Below are positions 8,160-15,219 of a DNA stretch of 35,311 nt, one piece after another (the first letter of the stretch is position 1; every line of letters begins with the position of its first letter). Origin of the DNA: UBA7332 sp051652645 (GTDB lineage Bacteria > Bacteroidota > Bacteroidia > Bacteroidales > UBA7332); the NCBI GenBank assembly GCA_051652645.1, contig JBOFUP010000006.1, positions 1 to 35,311 of the forward strand, read 5' to 3'. Under the pieces are notes generated by a model. The model was not told where the DNA came from. It made no database searches and saw nothing but the letters and a program-made list of their open reading frames with translations. Both the position numbers and the translations under genes were made by a program.

Positions 8160-8696
8160 ATGGAGAAGATAATATATGACAAGAATGCGCTAGAGTATGT
8201 TACTGTGGCCGTTGAGTATTGCGTATTTATGGAGCAGGCAACCCAGTTTACGCGTCGGGCATTTGTAGAGAGAGCCGTTCGTATACTTCCACTGCTTTAT
8301 CTCAAGGCGACTCTTGCTCCTACGATAGATGAAGTAGACGGATTTGCAGAGGAGTTTGTTAGTGAAGTTGACTACGAGCACATTAAGGCTAATGTGGGTT
8401 CTATACTTCAAGATTCTAATGACTATTTGGTCACTAACCATCCGGACATGGAGTTTAGTGATACTCCAATTGCAGCATTTATTTCTGAAGATCTAGCTGA
8501 TATATATCAAGAGACAAAAAATTTAGCTTTTGCATATAGTACACGTGTAGAAGAGAGTATGGAGGTGGCACTTGCAGACTCACACCTACATTTCAACCAA
8601 TATTGGGGACAAAAACTTCTTAACGCTCTTGGAGCTCTACATGCAATGATCTCAAATCCAGATTGGGATATTGACAGCGAGGAGGTAGAACAATGA
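8160..8696 (+). CDS. DUF5063 domain protein
   Basis: A 178-residue, acidic, mostly alpha-helical soluble protein with no signal peptide. I recognise it as the Bacteroidetes DUF5063 family from its overall pattern (N-terminal YVTVAVEYCVFMEQA, central LPLLYLKATL, and C-terminal HFNQYWGQKLLNALGALH). No catalytic motif is visible and no function is established. Its stop overlaps the ATG of the DEDDy exonuclease gene by 4 bp (ATGA), and aroC overlaps the exonuclease in turn. The constant pairing with a 3'-5' exonuclease suggests a partner or regulatory subunit of that nuclease, but this is inference. It has its own promoter. Confidence 0.8.
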   Translation: MEKIIYDKNALEYVTVAVEYCVFMEQATQFTRRAFVERAVRILPLLYLKATLAPTIDEVDGFAEEFVSEVDYEHIKANVGSILQDSNDYLVTNHPDMEFSDTPIAAFISEDLADIYQETKNLAFAYSTRVEESMEVALADSHLHFNQYWGQKLLNALGALHAMISNPDWDIDSEEVEQ

Positions 8697-9277
8697 TTGA
8701 CACAGAGCATATAACAATATCAAAAGAGGAGATAGCAACCCTTCCAGTTGTTGAATTCAAAGGACGCAAGATTGTTATTGACACCATAGAAGAATGTGAC
8801 AAAGCAGTAGCTTATCTTTCAACGTTCAACAAACTAGGGTTTGACACCGAGACCAAGCCTGCATTCAAAAAAGGAATAAGTCATAAGGTTGCACTGCTAC
8901 AATTATCGACCCAAGATAGTTGTTTTCTTTTTCGACTAAACAGAATAGGTATGCCTGAGTCTCTTTCTGATCTGATGACAAGAAGCGATATTCTTAAGAT
9001 AGGGCTATCACTAAAAGATGACAATGCTCAGATATTCAAACTAGCTGGATTCATTCCACAAGGTCAAGTGGAGCTGCAAACCTTTGTTAAACACTATAAT
9101 ATAAAGGATAATAGCCTTCAGAAGATCTTTGCTATAGTATTTAAGCAGAAGATATCAAAAAGACAAAGACTAACAAACTGGGAGGCTGATACACTGACAG
9201 ATTCTCAACAAGGATATGCGGCTATTGATGCTTGGGCATGCTTAATGATATATAATAAATTGAACAATGGGGAATAG
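8693..9277 (+). CDS. DEDDy-family 3'-5' exonuclease (RNase D/WRN-exonuclease-like)
   Basis: A 194-residue exonuclease domain protein. Exo I is present as FDTET (Asp51, Glu53). Exo II falls around LKIGLSLKDD, and Exo III is YAAIDAW (Tyr175, Asp179), so all four metal-binding acids and the DEDDy tyrosine are present. This fold degrades RNA or DNA 3' to 5' with two metal ions; single-domain versions in Bacteroidetes are usually annotated simply as 3'-5' exonuclease. It lacks the HRDC domain of RNase D. Start ATG overlaps the DUF5063 stop, and the end overlaps the aroC start by 11 bp, so the three genes are one operon. Substrate (tRNA trimming versus DNA) cannot be decided. Confidence 0.9.
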   Translation: MIDTEHITISKEEIATLPVVEFKGRKIVIDTIEECDKAVAYLSTFNKLGFDTETKPAFKKGISHKVALLQLSTQDSCFLFRLNRIGMPESLSDLMTRSDILKIGLSLKDDNAQIFKLAGFIPQGQVELQTFVKHYNIKDNSLQKIFAIVFKQKISKRQRLTNWEADTLTDSQQGYAAIDAWACLMIYNKLNNGE

Positions 9278-10343
9278 CTTTGGTAATATTTTTAGACTGA
9301 CATCCTTCGGAGAGTCGCATGGAGCTGCCGTTGGTGGGGTTATTGACGGAATGCCTGCGGGAATAAATATTGATCTTGAATATATACAATCTGAGTTAGA
9401 CCGCCGCAGACCAGGACAATCTGCAATAACAACTCCGCGCAAAGAGGCAGATAAGATTGAGATACTTTCAGGAATATTTGAGGGTAAAACAACAGGCACA
9501 CCTATAGGCTTTATTATCCGAAATGAGAATCAGCACTCAAGTGATTATGAAAACCTCAGAGAGGTCTATCGTCCTTCGCATGCTGACTATACATATCAGA
9601 TGAAGTATGGACACAGAGACCACTGTGGAGGAGGCAGATCTTCAGCACGAGAGACTATTAATAGAGTAGTGGCTGGTGCATTCGCTAAACTTGCTCTAAG
9701 AAATATAGCAGAGATAGAGATCAAAGCATATACCTCACAAGTAGGGCCAATTGAGTTAGAGAGAGATTACAAGAAGTATGACCTAACTCTCATTGAATCG
9801 AATGAGGTGAGATGTCCAGACTCACAAAAAGCTCAAGAGATGATTCAGCTCATCAAGGAGGTTAAATCTCAAGGAGACACTATTGGAGGTGTAATATCTT
9901 GCTGTATAAAAGGCACACCAATAGGCCTGGGAGAGCCAGTATATGATAGACTGCAATCAGCACTTGCACACGCCATGTTGAGTATCAACGCTGTGAAAGG
10001 ATTTGAATATGGCATGGGATTTGACGGAGTACAGTATAGAGGTTCACAGATGAATGACACCTTCATCAATCAAGAGAATAAGATAAGAACAAAAACAAAC
10101 AATTCAGGTGGTATACAAGGTGGAATTTCTAATGGCGAAGATATCTATTTCAGAGTAGCCTTCAAGCCAGTGGCAACACTTCTAATGGAGATAGACACAG
10201 TAAACCGTTCTGGAGAACAGGTTAAGTTAAAAGCAAGAGGAAGACACGATGCTTGCGTACTACCACGTGCTGTGCCTATTGTCGAAGCAATGGCTGCAAT
10301 GGTTATTTTGGACTACTATCTCTTGCACAAATCTAAGAAATAA
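9267..10343 (+). CDS. aroC: Chorismate synthase
   Basis: Converts 5-enolpyruvylshikimate 3-phosphate to chorismate, the last shared step of aromatic amino acid, folate and quinone synthesis, using reduced FMN. At 358 residues it has the normal length. Signatures visible are GESHGAAVGGVIDGMPAG near the N-terminus, the FMN/substrate loop HRDHCGGGRSSARET, the NNSGGIQGGISNG segment and the C-terminal GRHDACVLPRAVPIVEA. The start at 9267 gives the conserved NSFGNIFRLTSFGESHG and overlaps the exonuclease gene. It is cytoplasmic. Nothing is unusual in the sequence; the operon partners are not aromatic-pathway genes. Confidence 0.98.
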   Translation: MGNSFGNIFRLTSFGESHGAAVGGVIDGMPAGINIDLEYIQSELDRRRPGQSAITTPRKEADKIEILSGIFEGKTTGTPIGFIIRNENQHSSDYENLREVYRPSHADYTYQMKYGHRDHCGGGRSSARETINRVVAGAFAKLALRNIAEIEIKAYTSQVGPIELERDYKKYDLTLIESNEVRCPDSQKAQEMIQLIKEVKSQGDTIGGVISCCIKGTPIGLGEPVYDRLQSALAHAMLSINAVKGFEYGMGFDGVQYRGSQMNDTFINQENKIRTKTNNSGGIQGGISNGEDIYFRVAFKPVATLLMEIDTVNRSGEQVKLKARGRHDACVLPRAVPIVEAMAAMVILDYYLLHKSKK

Positions 10344-10382
10344 ACTATCTTGTAGTCGAAACCTTTAAATTATTTATAAACT

Positions 10383-11744
10383 ATGGAGATTAAGAGTTTT
10401 ATTGAAACAAACAAGGATCGTTTTATTCAAGAGCTAGCAGGCCTAATCCGTATCCCATCTGTAAGTGCTAAAGCTGAAAATAAAGCAGATATGGTAGCCT
10501 GTGCTGAACATTGGACTACGCTACTTCTTGCTGCTGGTGCTGACAAAGCGGTGGTAATGCCTACCAAAGGAAACCCTGTTGTTTATGGCGAAAAGATTAT
10601 TGATCCATCATATAAGACTGTCTTGGTATATTCACATTACGATGTGATGCCAGCTGAGCCTTTAGAATTGTGGAAAAGCGAACCATTTGAGCTAACTATC
10701 AAAGATGATAGAATGTGGGCTCGTGGAGCTAATGACGATAAAGGACAGGCATTCATACAAGCGAAAGCCTTCGAAACAATGCTACAAAGCGGAGAGCTTA
10801 AATGCAACGTAAAGTTCCTTTTTGAAGGAGAAGAAGAGGTAGGATCTCCTTCTCTTGAGGCTTTCTGTGTTGAACACAAAGAGATGCTACAAGCTGATGT
10901 GATACTTGTATCAGACACTGGAATGATCAGCGAGAATGACCCAAGTATAACAACTGGACTTAGAGGACTTGCATACTGGCAAATAGACGTCAAGGGACCA
11001 TCACACGATCTACACTCAGGAATCTTTGGTGGTGCGGTTGCAAACCCTATCAACGAACTTTGTAAGATGATTGCAGAGGTTACGGATGCTGATGGAAAGA
11101 TAACTATCCCTGGATTCTACGACGATGTAGAGATTGTTTCACAAGAGGAGAGAGAGCTTATGTCACAAGTGCCTCACTCTGATCAGGAGTATATGAACGC
11201 TCTTAAACTAAATGGACTATTTGGTGAAAAGGGATACTCTACACTTGAGCGTACATGGATTAGACCTACCTTTGATGTATGTGGTATTTGGGGTGGATAT
11301 CAGGGAGATGGCTCAAAAACTGTTCTTCCTTCTGAAGCTCACGCCAAGCTATCGTGTCGACTAGTTCCAGGTCAAGACCACGAGAAAATCGGTGAATTGG
11401 TAAAACAATACTTTGAAGCAAAAGCACCAAGTTGGGTTAAAGTGAATGTTACTTCTATGCACGGGGGCGAAAGCTATGTTTGTCCTATTACTCTTCCAGC
11501 ATACAAAGCTGCGGAAAAAGCATACCAGACTACTTTTGGCAAACGACCACTACCAACAAGAAGTGGGGGAAGTATACCTATCATTGCTGCATTTGAGCGC
11601 GTATTAGGGATGAAGAGTCTTTTGATGGGATTCGGTCTTGAATCAGATGCAATCCACTCTCCAAACGAGAATTTCCGTCTTCCTATCTTCTATAAAGGAA
11701 TAGAAACAGTATGTGAATTCTATAAAGAATTTGCTAAGATCTAA
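10383..11744 (+). CDS. M20-family metallodipeptidase
   Basis: A 453-residue di-zinc aminopeptidase/dipeptidase. Metal ligands and catalytic residues are visible: His85 and Asp87 in SHYDVMP, the bridging Asp in RGANDDKGQ (118/119), Glu150/Glu151 in EGEEEVGSP, Asp in VSDTGM and a late His in DAIHSPNE. The lid-domain sequence HDLHSGIFGG is characteristic of the CNDP/PepV-like M20 group. No signal peptide is visible, so it is cytosolic and probably hydrolyses dipeptides released by exported peptidases such as the S9 enzyme at 465. Gap to aroC is 39 bp, so it may be the fourth gene of that transcript. A large hairpin follows. Confidence 0.93.
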   Translation: MEIKSFIETNKDRFIQELAGLIRIPSVSAKAENKADMVACAEHWTTLLLAAGADKAVVMPTKGNPVVYGEKIIDPSYKTVLVYSHYDVMPAEPLELWKSEPFELTIKDDRMWARGANDDKGQAFIQAKAFETMLQSGELKCNVKFLFEGEEEVGSPSLEAFCVEHKEMLQADVILVSDTGMISENDPSITTGLRGLAYWQIDVKGPSHDLHSGIFGGAVANPINELCKMIAEVTDADGKITIPGFYDDVEIVSQEERELMSQVPHSDQEYMNALKLNGLFGEKGYSTLERTWIRPTFDVCGIWGGYQGDGSKTVLPSEAHAKLSCRLVPGQDHEKIGELVKQYFEAKAPSWVKVNVTSMHGGESYVCPITLPAYKAAEKAYQTTFGKRPLPTRSGGSIPIIAAFERVLGMKSLLMGFGLESDAIHSPNENFRLPIFYKGIETVCEFYKEFAKI

Positions 11745-11792
11745 AAAGTAGTACAAGCAACACTGTTTGATTAGACTTTTAGACTGTCCTAC

Positions 11793-11852
11793 ATAAAGAG
11801 AGAGAGAGCGATAGTAGCTGCTTAGCAGTTCTATCGCTCTCTCTCTCTTTAT
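11793..11852. terminator. Long bidirectional hairpin between the M20 and YdeI-family genes
   Basis: A 22-bp perfect stem (11793-11814 with 11831-11852) is made mostly of GA/CT repeats, with a small CTGC/GCAG stem in the loop. It has T-rich ends in both directions and lies between convergent genes. Confidence 0.85.
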
Positions 11853-11934
11853 GGTGTATATACATATAAAGATCTCTTCCTGTGATCAAAAAATATACAG
11901 AGTATATGCAATCGTGCATTACTCAGAGTGAAAA

Positions 11935-12516
11935 CTAACCTTGTGTTTTGATTACTATATTAGATAAATCAACTAATATTGCCTCAATTCGTTTAACTCT
12001 TGTAGCCTCTCTTTTTGCCATTACTAGATGAGAAAGGTAATATTTCCTTCTTGAAGGAGAAAGAGACTCAAATCTCTTAAAGCCATCACTTATGGTCAAT
12101 AACTTATTTTGAAGATCAACGGGGAGCTCTAATCTTTCTGCTTCATCTAGAACAGTCCATGATCCATTTTCCTTGGCTACGGATATTGCTCTAAGGCCCA
12201 TACTTTTAACTCTACCTTCTGATAATAATCTTTCTATTTTATCCTTATTCACCTTACTCCATACACTATTGGATTTCCTCGGAGATATTATTTGCTTATA
12301 AGAGTGGTCATCTATTGGTCTAATAGTACTGTCAATCCACCCATAGCACAGTAGTTCATCAACGAAATCGCCATAAGGAATGTAGGGTTTATTGCTATTC
12401 TTTTTCCAGAATAGTATCCATGCCCCAGGTTGTGAATCGTGATTTGATTCTAGCCACTCTCTGAGATCTTCAATCGAATTCGGTGATATATGTACGTAAC
12501 TATCAGTTTTACTCAT
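11935..12516 (-). CDS. YdeI/OmpD-associated (OmdA) family protein
   Basis: A 193-residue soluble protein. The order of motifs matches the YdeI/OmpD-associated family: REWLESNH near residue 20, GAWILFWKKNSNKP, the conserved DELLCYGWIDS, the SPRKSNSVWSKVN segment and the C-terminal SPSRRKYYLSHLVMAKREATRVKRI. Members are linked to resistance to antimicrobial peptides or bacteriocins in some bacteria, but the biochemical activity is unknown. It is monocistronic, with a minus-strand -7 box candidate at 12579-12586 and an inverted repeat at 12626-12649 further upstream. It looks like an accessory gene, although base use is like its neighbours. Confidence 0.88.
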   Translation of the reverse strand: MSKTDSYVHISPNSIEDLREWLESNHDSQPGAWILFWKKNSNKPYIPYGDFVDELLCYGWIDSTIRPIDDHSYKQIISPRKSNSVWSKVNKDKIERLLSEGRVKSMGLRAISVAKENGSWTVLDEAERLELPVDLQNKLLTISDGFKRFESLSPSRRKYYLSHLVMAKREATRVKRIEAILVDLSNIVIKTQG

Positions 12517-12578
12517 ATTTAATTGCTATATAGTTAATTAGAAGTAGGGGAGATGAATTCTCTTTCCTAATTGGAAAA

Positions 12579-12586
12579 CAAAGATA
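12579..12586 (-). promoter_or_regulatory. -7 box (minus strand) for the YdeI-family gene
   Basis: The minus strand reads TATCTTTG, a TAnnTTTG match, 62 bp before the ATG. No clear -33 element. Confidence 0.4.
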
Positions 12587-12625
12587 GCTATAATGTTTAT
12601 CCAGATAAATATTTAGTTAGGAATC

Positions 12626-12649
12626 TATATTGACCGAAGTGTCAATATA
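12626..12649. promoter_or_regulatory. 9-bp inverted repeat upstream of the YdeI-family promoter
   Basis: TATATTGAC (12626-12634) and its exact complement GTCAATATA (12641-12649) are separated by six bases. The spacing and position, about 40 bp upstream of the -7 box, suit a dimeric regulator. No T tract follows, so it is unlikely to be a terminator. Confidence 0.4.
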
Positions 12650-12749
12650 ATAATCCATACTAATCATCTTGAAACTAATACAATTCATAGGAGATTCTCT
12701 CAGAATATACTAATAAACTACATGTGAGGTTGTGTATAACTGACAAAAC

Positions 12750-12823
12750 ACGTACGTATTTGAAGAAAAGTACGTACGTGTTTTCCTATAAATACGTACG
12801 TATTCTAGTGAAAATACGTACGT
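12750..12823. repeat. Array of four ACGTACGT palindromes with exact 22-bp period
   Basis: ACGTACGT occurs at 12750, 12772, 12794 and 12816. Each start is exactly 22 bp after the last, and the 14-bp spacers are AT-rich and unrelated. Copies 3 and 4 extend to ATACGTACGTAT. Copies 1 and 2 together form an inverted repeat with 13-bp arms (12745-12757 with 12772-12784). The period is close to two helical turns, so all sites face nearly the same side. It could be an operator array, a nucleoid-protein site or an iteron-like element. Confidence 0.85.
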
Positions 12824-12987
12824 ATATTTAGAGTACACCCAATTATTCTTATTAGAGTCTGTTTATTGGGCTGTTACATCTTATTGGTTAAGGGGTAATT
12901 AGTACAATCGTGGACCTAATTTAATGCAGATAGAATGTGCCTACTCTTCATTCTCTTCTCTATATCTTAATTGTGATACAAATAAAG

Positions 12988-13012
12988 CGGGAGTGTCATT
13001 AGAACACTCCCG
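12988..13012 (-). terminator. Terminator after the cupin gene
   Basis: A 9-bp GC-rich perfect stem (12988-12996 with 13004-13012, arm CGGGAGTGT) closes a seven-base loop. On the minus strand it is followed by the T-rich CTTTATTT. Confidence 0.7.
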
Positions 13013-13023
13013 GGAAGTTAATT

Positions 13024-13347
13024 TTACCCACGTATCATAGTGAGCAGCATCTTGAAACGTTCTGAGGCATGAAGTTTGTGAGGATGGTTTGCTGGTAAAA
13101 GAATGGAATCTCCACTCTTTAGATGGAATGCTTTTTGATCTATTGTTATCTCTACCTCACCTTCAAGAACCTGAACTAAAGCATCATAAGGGGTAGTATG
13201 TTCGCTTAGACCTTCACCTTTTTCAAATGCGAAAAGAGTTATATTACCCGTTCCACACTTGATAATTTGTTTGCTAACAACACTCCCTTCTGAGTACTCG
13301 ATGGCTTGACTCAAATGAACCAATCGCCCTTTTGGAAATTCACTCAT
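13024..13347 (-). CDS. Small single-domain cupin protein
   Basis: A 107-residue protein that is entirely one cupin barrel. Cupin motif 1 is seen around GLSEHTTPYDALVQVLEGE, with a metal-type His followed by the acidic strand residue, and motif 2 around SGDSILLPANHPHKLHA, with the GDS..LPANHPH pattern. The metal-binding set is therefore plausible (His in SEH, Glu or Gln downstream, His in HPH). Such stand-alone cupins bind a metal or small ligand; the substrate is unknown. The gene is divergent from the secreted protein at 13498, and a 9-bp inverted repeat (13378-13405) lies between them. It has its own terminator. Confidence 0.88.
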   Translation of the reverse strand: MSEFPKGRLVHLSQAIEYSEGSVVSKQIIKCGTGNITLFAFEKGEGLSEHTTPYDALVQVLEGEVEITIDQKAFHLKSGDSILLPANHPHKLHASERFKMLLTMIRG

Positions 13348-13377
13348 ATATAATAATGTTTTAGATTTTCTCTTATA

Positions 13378-13405
13378 AGAACAAAGTAAAATATATCTTT
13401 GTTCT
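13378..13405. promoter_or_regulatory. Inverted repeat overlapping a promoter between divergent genes
   Basis: AGAACAAAG (13378-13386) and its exact complement CTTTGTTCT (13397-13405) flank a 10-bp AT-only spacer. The right arm overlaps a plus-strand -7 match TATCTTTG (13394-13401). A repressor bound here could control the secreted-protein gene, the cupin gene or both. Confidence 0.45.
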
Positions 13406-13497
13406 CAATATCTCCAATTAATGAATCACTATCTGCAGTGGTCTTGATAAAGGGTGATATTGCTTAACTATAATTATTAACTAATAGAAGAAGTAAA

Positions 13498-13893
13498 ATG
13501 AGAAAGAAGATTGCATTATCAATGCTATTGGCTGTTATGGCTATTTTTGTAGCTAATTCACAGGTTATCGGTAATTGGGAGAAATTGGGCGAGAGAAAAG
13601 TACAGTTTAAATCTGAAAAGGATGTGATTAAATGCTCATCGAAGAAAAGCTATACGAAGTTTAAGATTAGAGTTAACGATGCTCCTATTGAGTTCGATCA
13701 AGTGGTGGTTAACTTCGCAAATGGTGATTCGCAGGATGTTAAACTACGTAGTCAGATACCATCAGGAGGGGAGAGTCGAGTTATCGATCTTGTTGGAAAC
13801 AAAAGAATTATAAAGGATATAACCTTCAAATATAGATCTAAAAAAGGTCATAAAGGAGGAAAGGCTACTGTAGAGGTATGGGGTCGTAGATAA
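13498..13893 (+). CDS. Small secreted protein, possibly DUF2541-like
   Basis: A 131-residue exported protein. Residues 1-21 are a clear signal peptide (MRKKIALSMLLAVMAIFVANS, cleavage likely before QV). The mature part is a small, basic, beta-rich domain with alternating hydrophobic residues (FDQVVVNFANGDSQDVKL) and a conserved-looking SRVIDLVGNKRIIKDITFKY segment. The layout resembles the DUF2541 (E. coli YaaI) family, but I hold that only weakly. No catalytic motif or lipobox. Function unknown; a periplasmic or secreted carbohydrate or metal-binding role cannot be shown. It is monocistronic, with a possible promoter at 13394-13401 and a long 5' leader. Confidence 0.8.
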   Translation: MRKKIALSMLLAVMAIFVANSQVIGNWEKLGERKVQFKSEKDVIKCSSKKSYTKFKIRVNDAPIEFDQVVVNFANGDSQDVKLRSQIPSGGESRVIDLVGNKRIIKDITFKYRSKKGHKGGKATVEVWGRR

Positions 13894-13901
13894 CCAACCT
13901 T

Positions 13902-13957
13902 ATAAATAAAAATAGAGAGCTGTACAGGATTCTGTACAGCTCTCTATTTTTATTTAT
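13902..13957. terminator. 26-bp-stem bidirectional terminator
   Basis: Bases 13902-13927 pair perfectly with 13932-13957 around a four-base loop. A-rich and T-rich ends make it functional on both strands. It lies between the convergent secreted-protein and TPR genes. Confidence 0.9.
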
Positions 13958-13969
13958 CTATGGAGTATA

Positions 13970-15187
13970 TTACTCAAGAAGTTTGTTAACCTCTTCGTAC
14001 TCTTTGCCCATGTTCAATTTGTAGTAGATTGAACGAAGAACAACGATGTAGCTACGCTCTGATGGGTTCAGTTTGTGAGCTTTTTCGAAGTAAGGAAGTG
14101 ATGTTTTGAACATCTCATTAACCTCTTTTTTGCCTTCGTTGTAAGCCTTGTTATCACGAATTGCTGAAACAATATCCTCTTTAGCAACTGCACGGTTGTA
14201 ATATACACGACCAATGTTGTTGTGAGTCTCTGCATTGTTAGCATCGTTTGCAAGAGCTTTGTTAAAGCATTCAAGAGCACCCTCTTCGTCTTTTTGCTCC
14301 TCAAGAATCACACCTTTTACGTTATAGTAAGTTGGGTTTGATGGCTCAAGAGCAATTGCATCATCAAGATAGCTGATAGCCTCAGTCATCTTACCTGTTT
14401 TGATGTAAAGGTTGATCAAGTTCTGGATGAAGTAAGGATCCGTTGGGAACTTTTTAGCTCCTTCTTGGAACGTTTTGATCATGTTTACAGTATCCTTAGC
14501 TTTGTCATACTCAAAACATAGGTATTGGTAAAGCTCATTTGATTTGTAAGGATCATCTTTGAACTTATTCAAAGTAGCAATAGCCAATTCTGAATTGTTT
14601 GTCTGCAAAGCCATCAAAGCAGTGTAGTACTTGATGTCTTTCATCAAAGTATCTGCAGAGAAATCAACATCTTTCAATGTTTTAATCAATGCATTTTCAG
14701 GCATCTGAGTATATGTGTTGAAAAACTCATATGCTTTGTTGTAATCCTTTTTCTCATTATAGAAAACACCTGCATTGATGAAAGAAGAGTAGTTCTCTCT
14801 CAAGTTAGTTGCCATCTTAGAAGTGTAGCGTGGCTTAACTTTTCCTTTAGCATCTGGCTGCTGATCTAATACATAAGCTTCGTTGTAGTAGTTATACATA
14901 CTCATCAAAGCAGTGTACATAGTCTCTTCATTGCTTTTTTGCTGAAGGATCTGCTTGTTACGCTCTGCTTCCATCTTTTTTAGTTGAAGGTAACCTGCAA
15001 CATAAAAAGTTTTAGCATCGTTTTTAGTCTCATCGTTGTTAAGAGCCTCTTTAATTAGCTTTTCTGCATCAGCAAATTTAGGCTTCTCTGCATTGGCTTC
15101 AGTCAGAGCCATGCTAACATTCTTCTTTTGAGCTACCCCTACGCTTGCTGCCAAGCAGAGAGCAACCATTAATGATACCTTTTTCAT
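13970..15187 (-). CDS. Exported tetratricopeptide-repeat protein
   Basis: A 405-residue periplasmic protein. Residues 1-19 are a signal peptide (MKKVSLMVALCLAASVGVA, then QKKN). The rest is alpha-helical with several TPR units; the clearest run from PYFIQNLINLYIKTGKMTEA through NPTYYNVKGVILEEQKDEEGA and NAETHNNIGRVYYNRA. TPR proteins are protein-interaction scaffolds; no enzyme domain is present. It lies 32 bp after gyrA on the same strand with no terminator between, so it is probably cotranscribed with gyrA, a linkage I recall in other Bacteroidales. The C-terminus ends at a strong terminator. Confidence 0.9.
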   Translation of the reverse strand: MKKVSLMVALCLAASVGVAQKKNVSMALTEANAEKPKFADAEKLIKEALNNDETKNDAKTFYVAGYLQLKKMEAERNKQILQQKSNEETMYTALMSMYNYYNEAYVLDQQPDAKGKVKPRYTSKMATNLRENYSSFINAGVFYNEKKDYNKAYEFFNTYTQMPENALIKTLKDVDFSADTLMKDIKYYTALMALQTNNSELAIATLNKFKDDPYKSNELYQYLCFEYDKAKDTVNMIKTFQEGAKKFPTDPYFIQNLINLYIKTGKMTEAISYLDDAIALEPSNPTYYNVKGVILEEQKDEEGALECFNKALANDANNAETHNNIGRVYYNRAVAKEDIVSAIRDNKAYNEGKKEVNEMFKTSLPYFEKAHKLNPSERSYIVVLRSIYYKLNMGKEYEEVNKLLE

Positions 15188-15219
15188 AGAGTTATTATTA
15201 AATTGATTTATTCGTTCAA

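Larger units (their letters stand above)
12517..13023. other. 507-bp gene-free region between the YdeI-family and cupin genes
   Basis: No convincing coding frame. It contains, in order: a minus-strand -7 box for the YdeI-family gene (12579-12586), a 9-bp inverted repeat (12626-12649), an array of four ACGTACGT palindromes (12750-12823), about 160 bp of AT-rich sequence with no recognised element, and the cupin terminator (12988-13012). Confidence 0.75.

Noticed and set aside
10637..11053. 138-codon open frame antisense to the M20 peptidase gene
   Set aside because: Shadow of a well-supported gene; the serine- and proline-rich product shows no family features.
12750..12823. CRISPR array
   Set aside because: The repeat is only 8 bp with 14-bp spacers, far below any CRISPR repeat and spacer size, and no cas gene is present.
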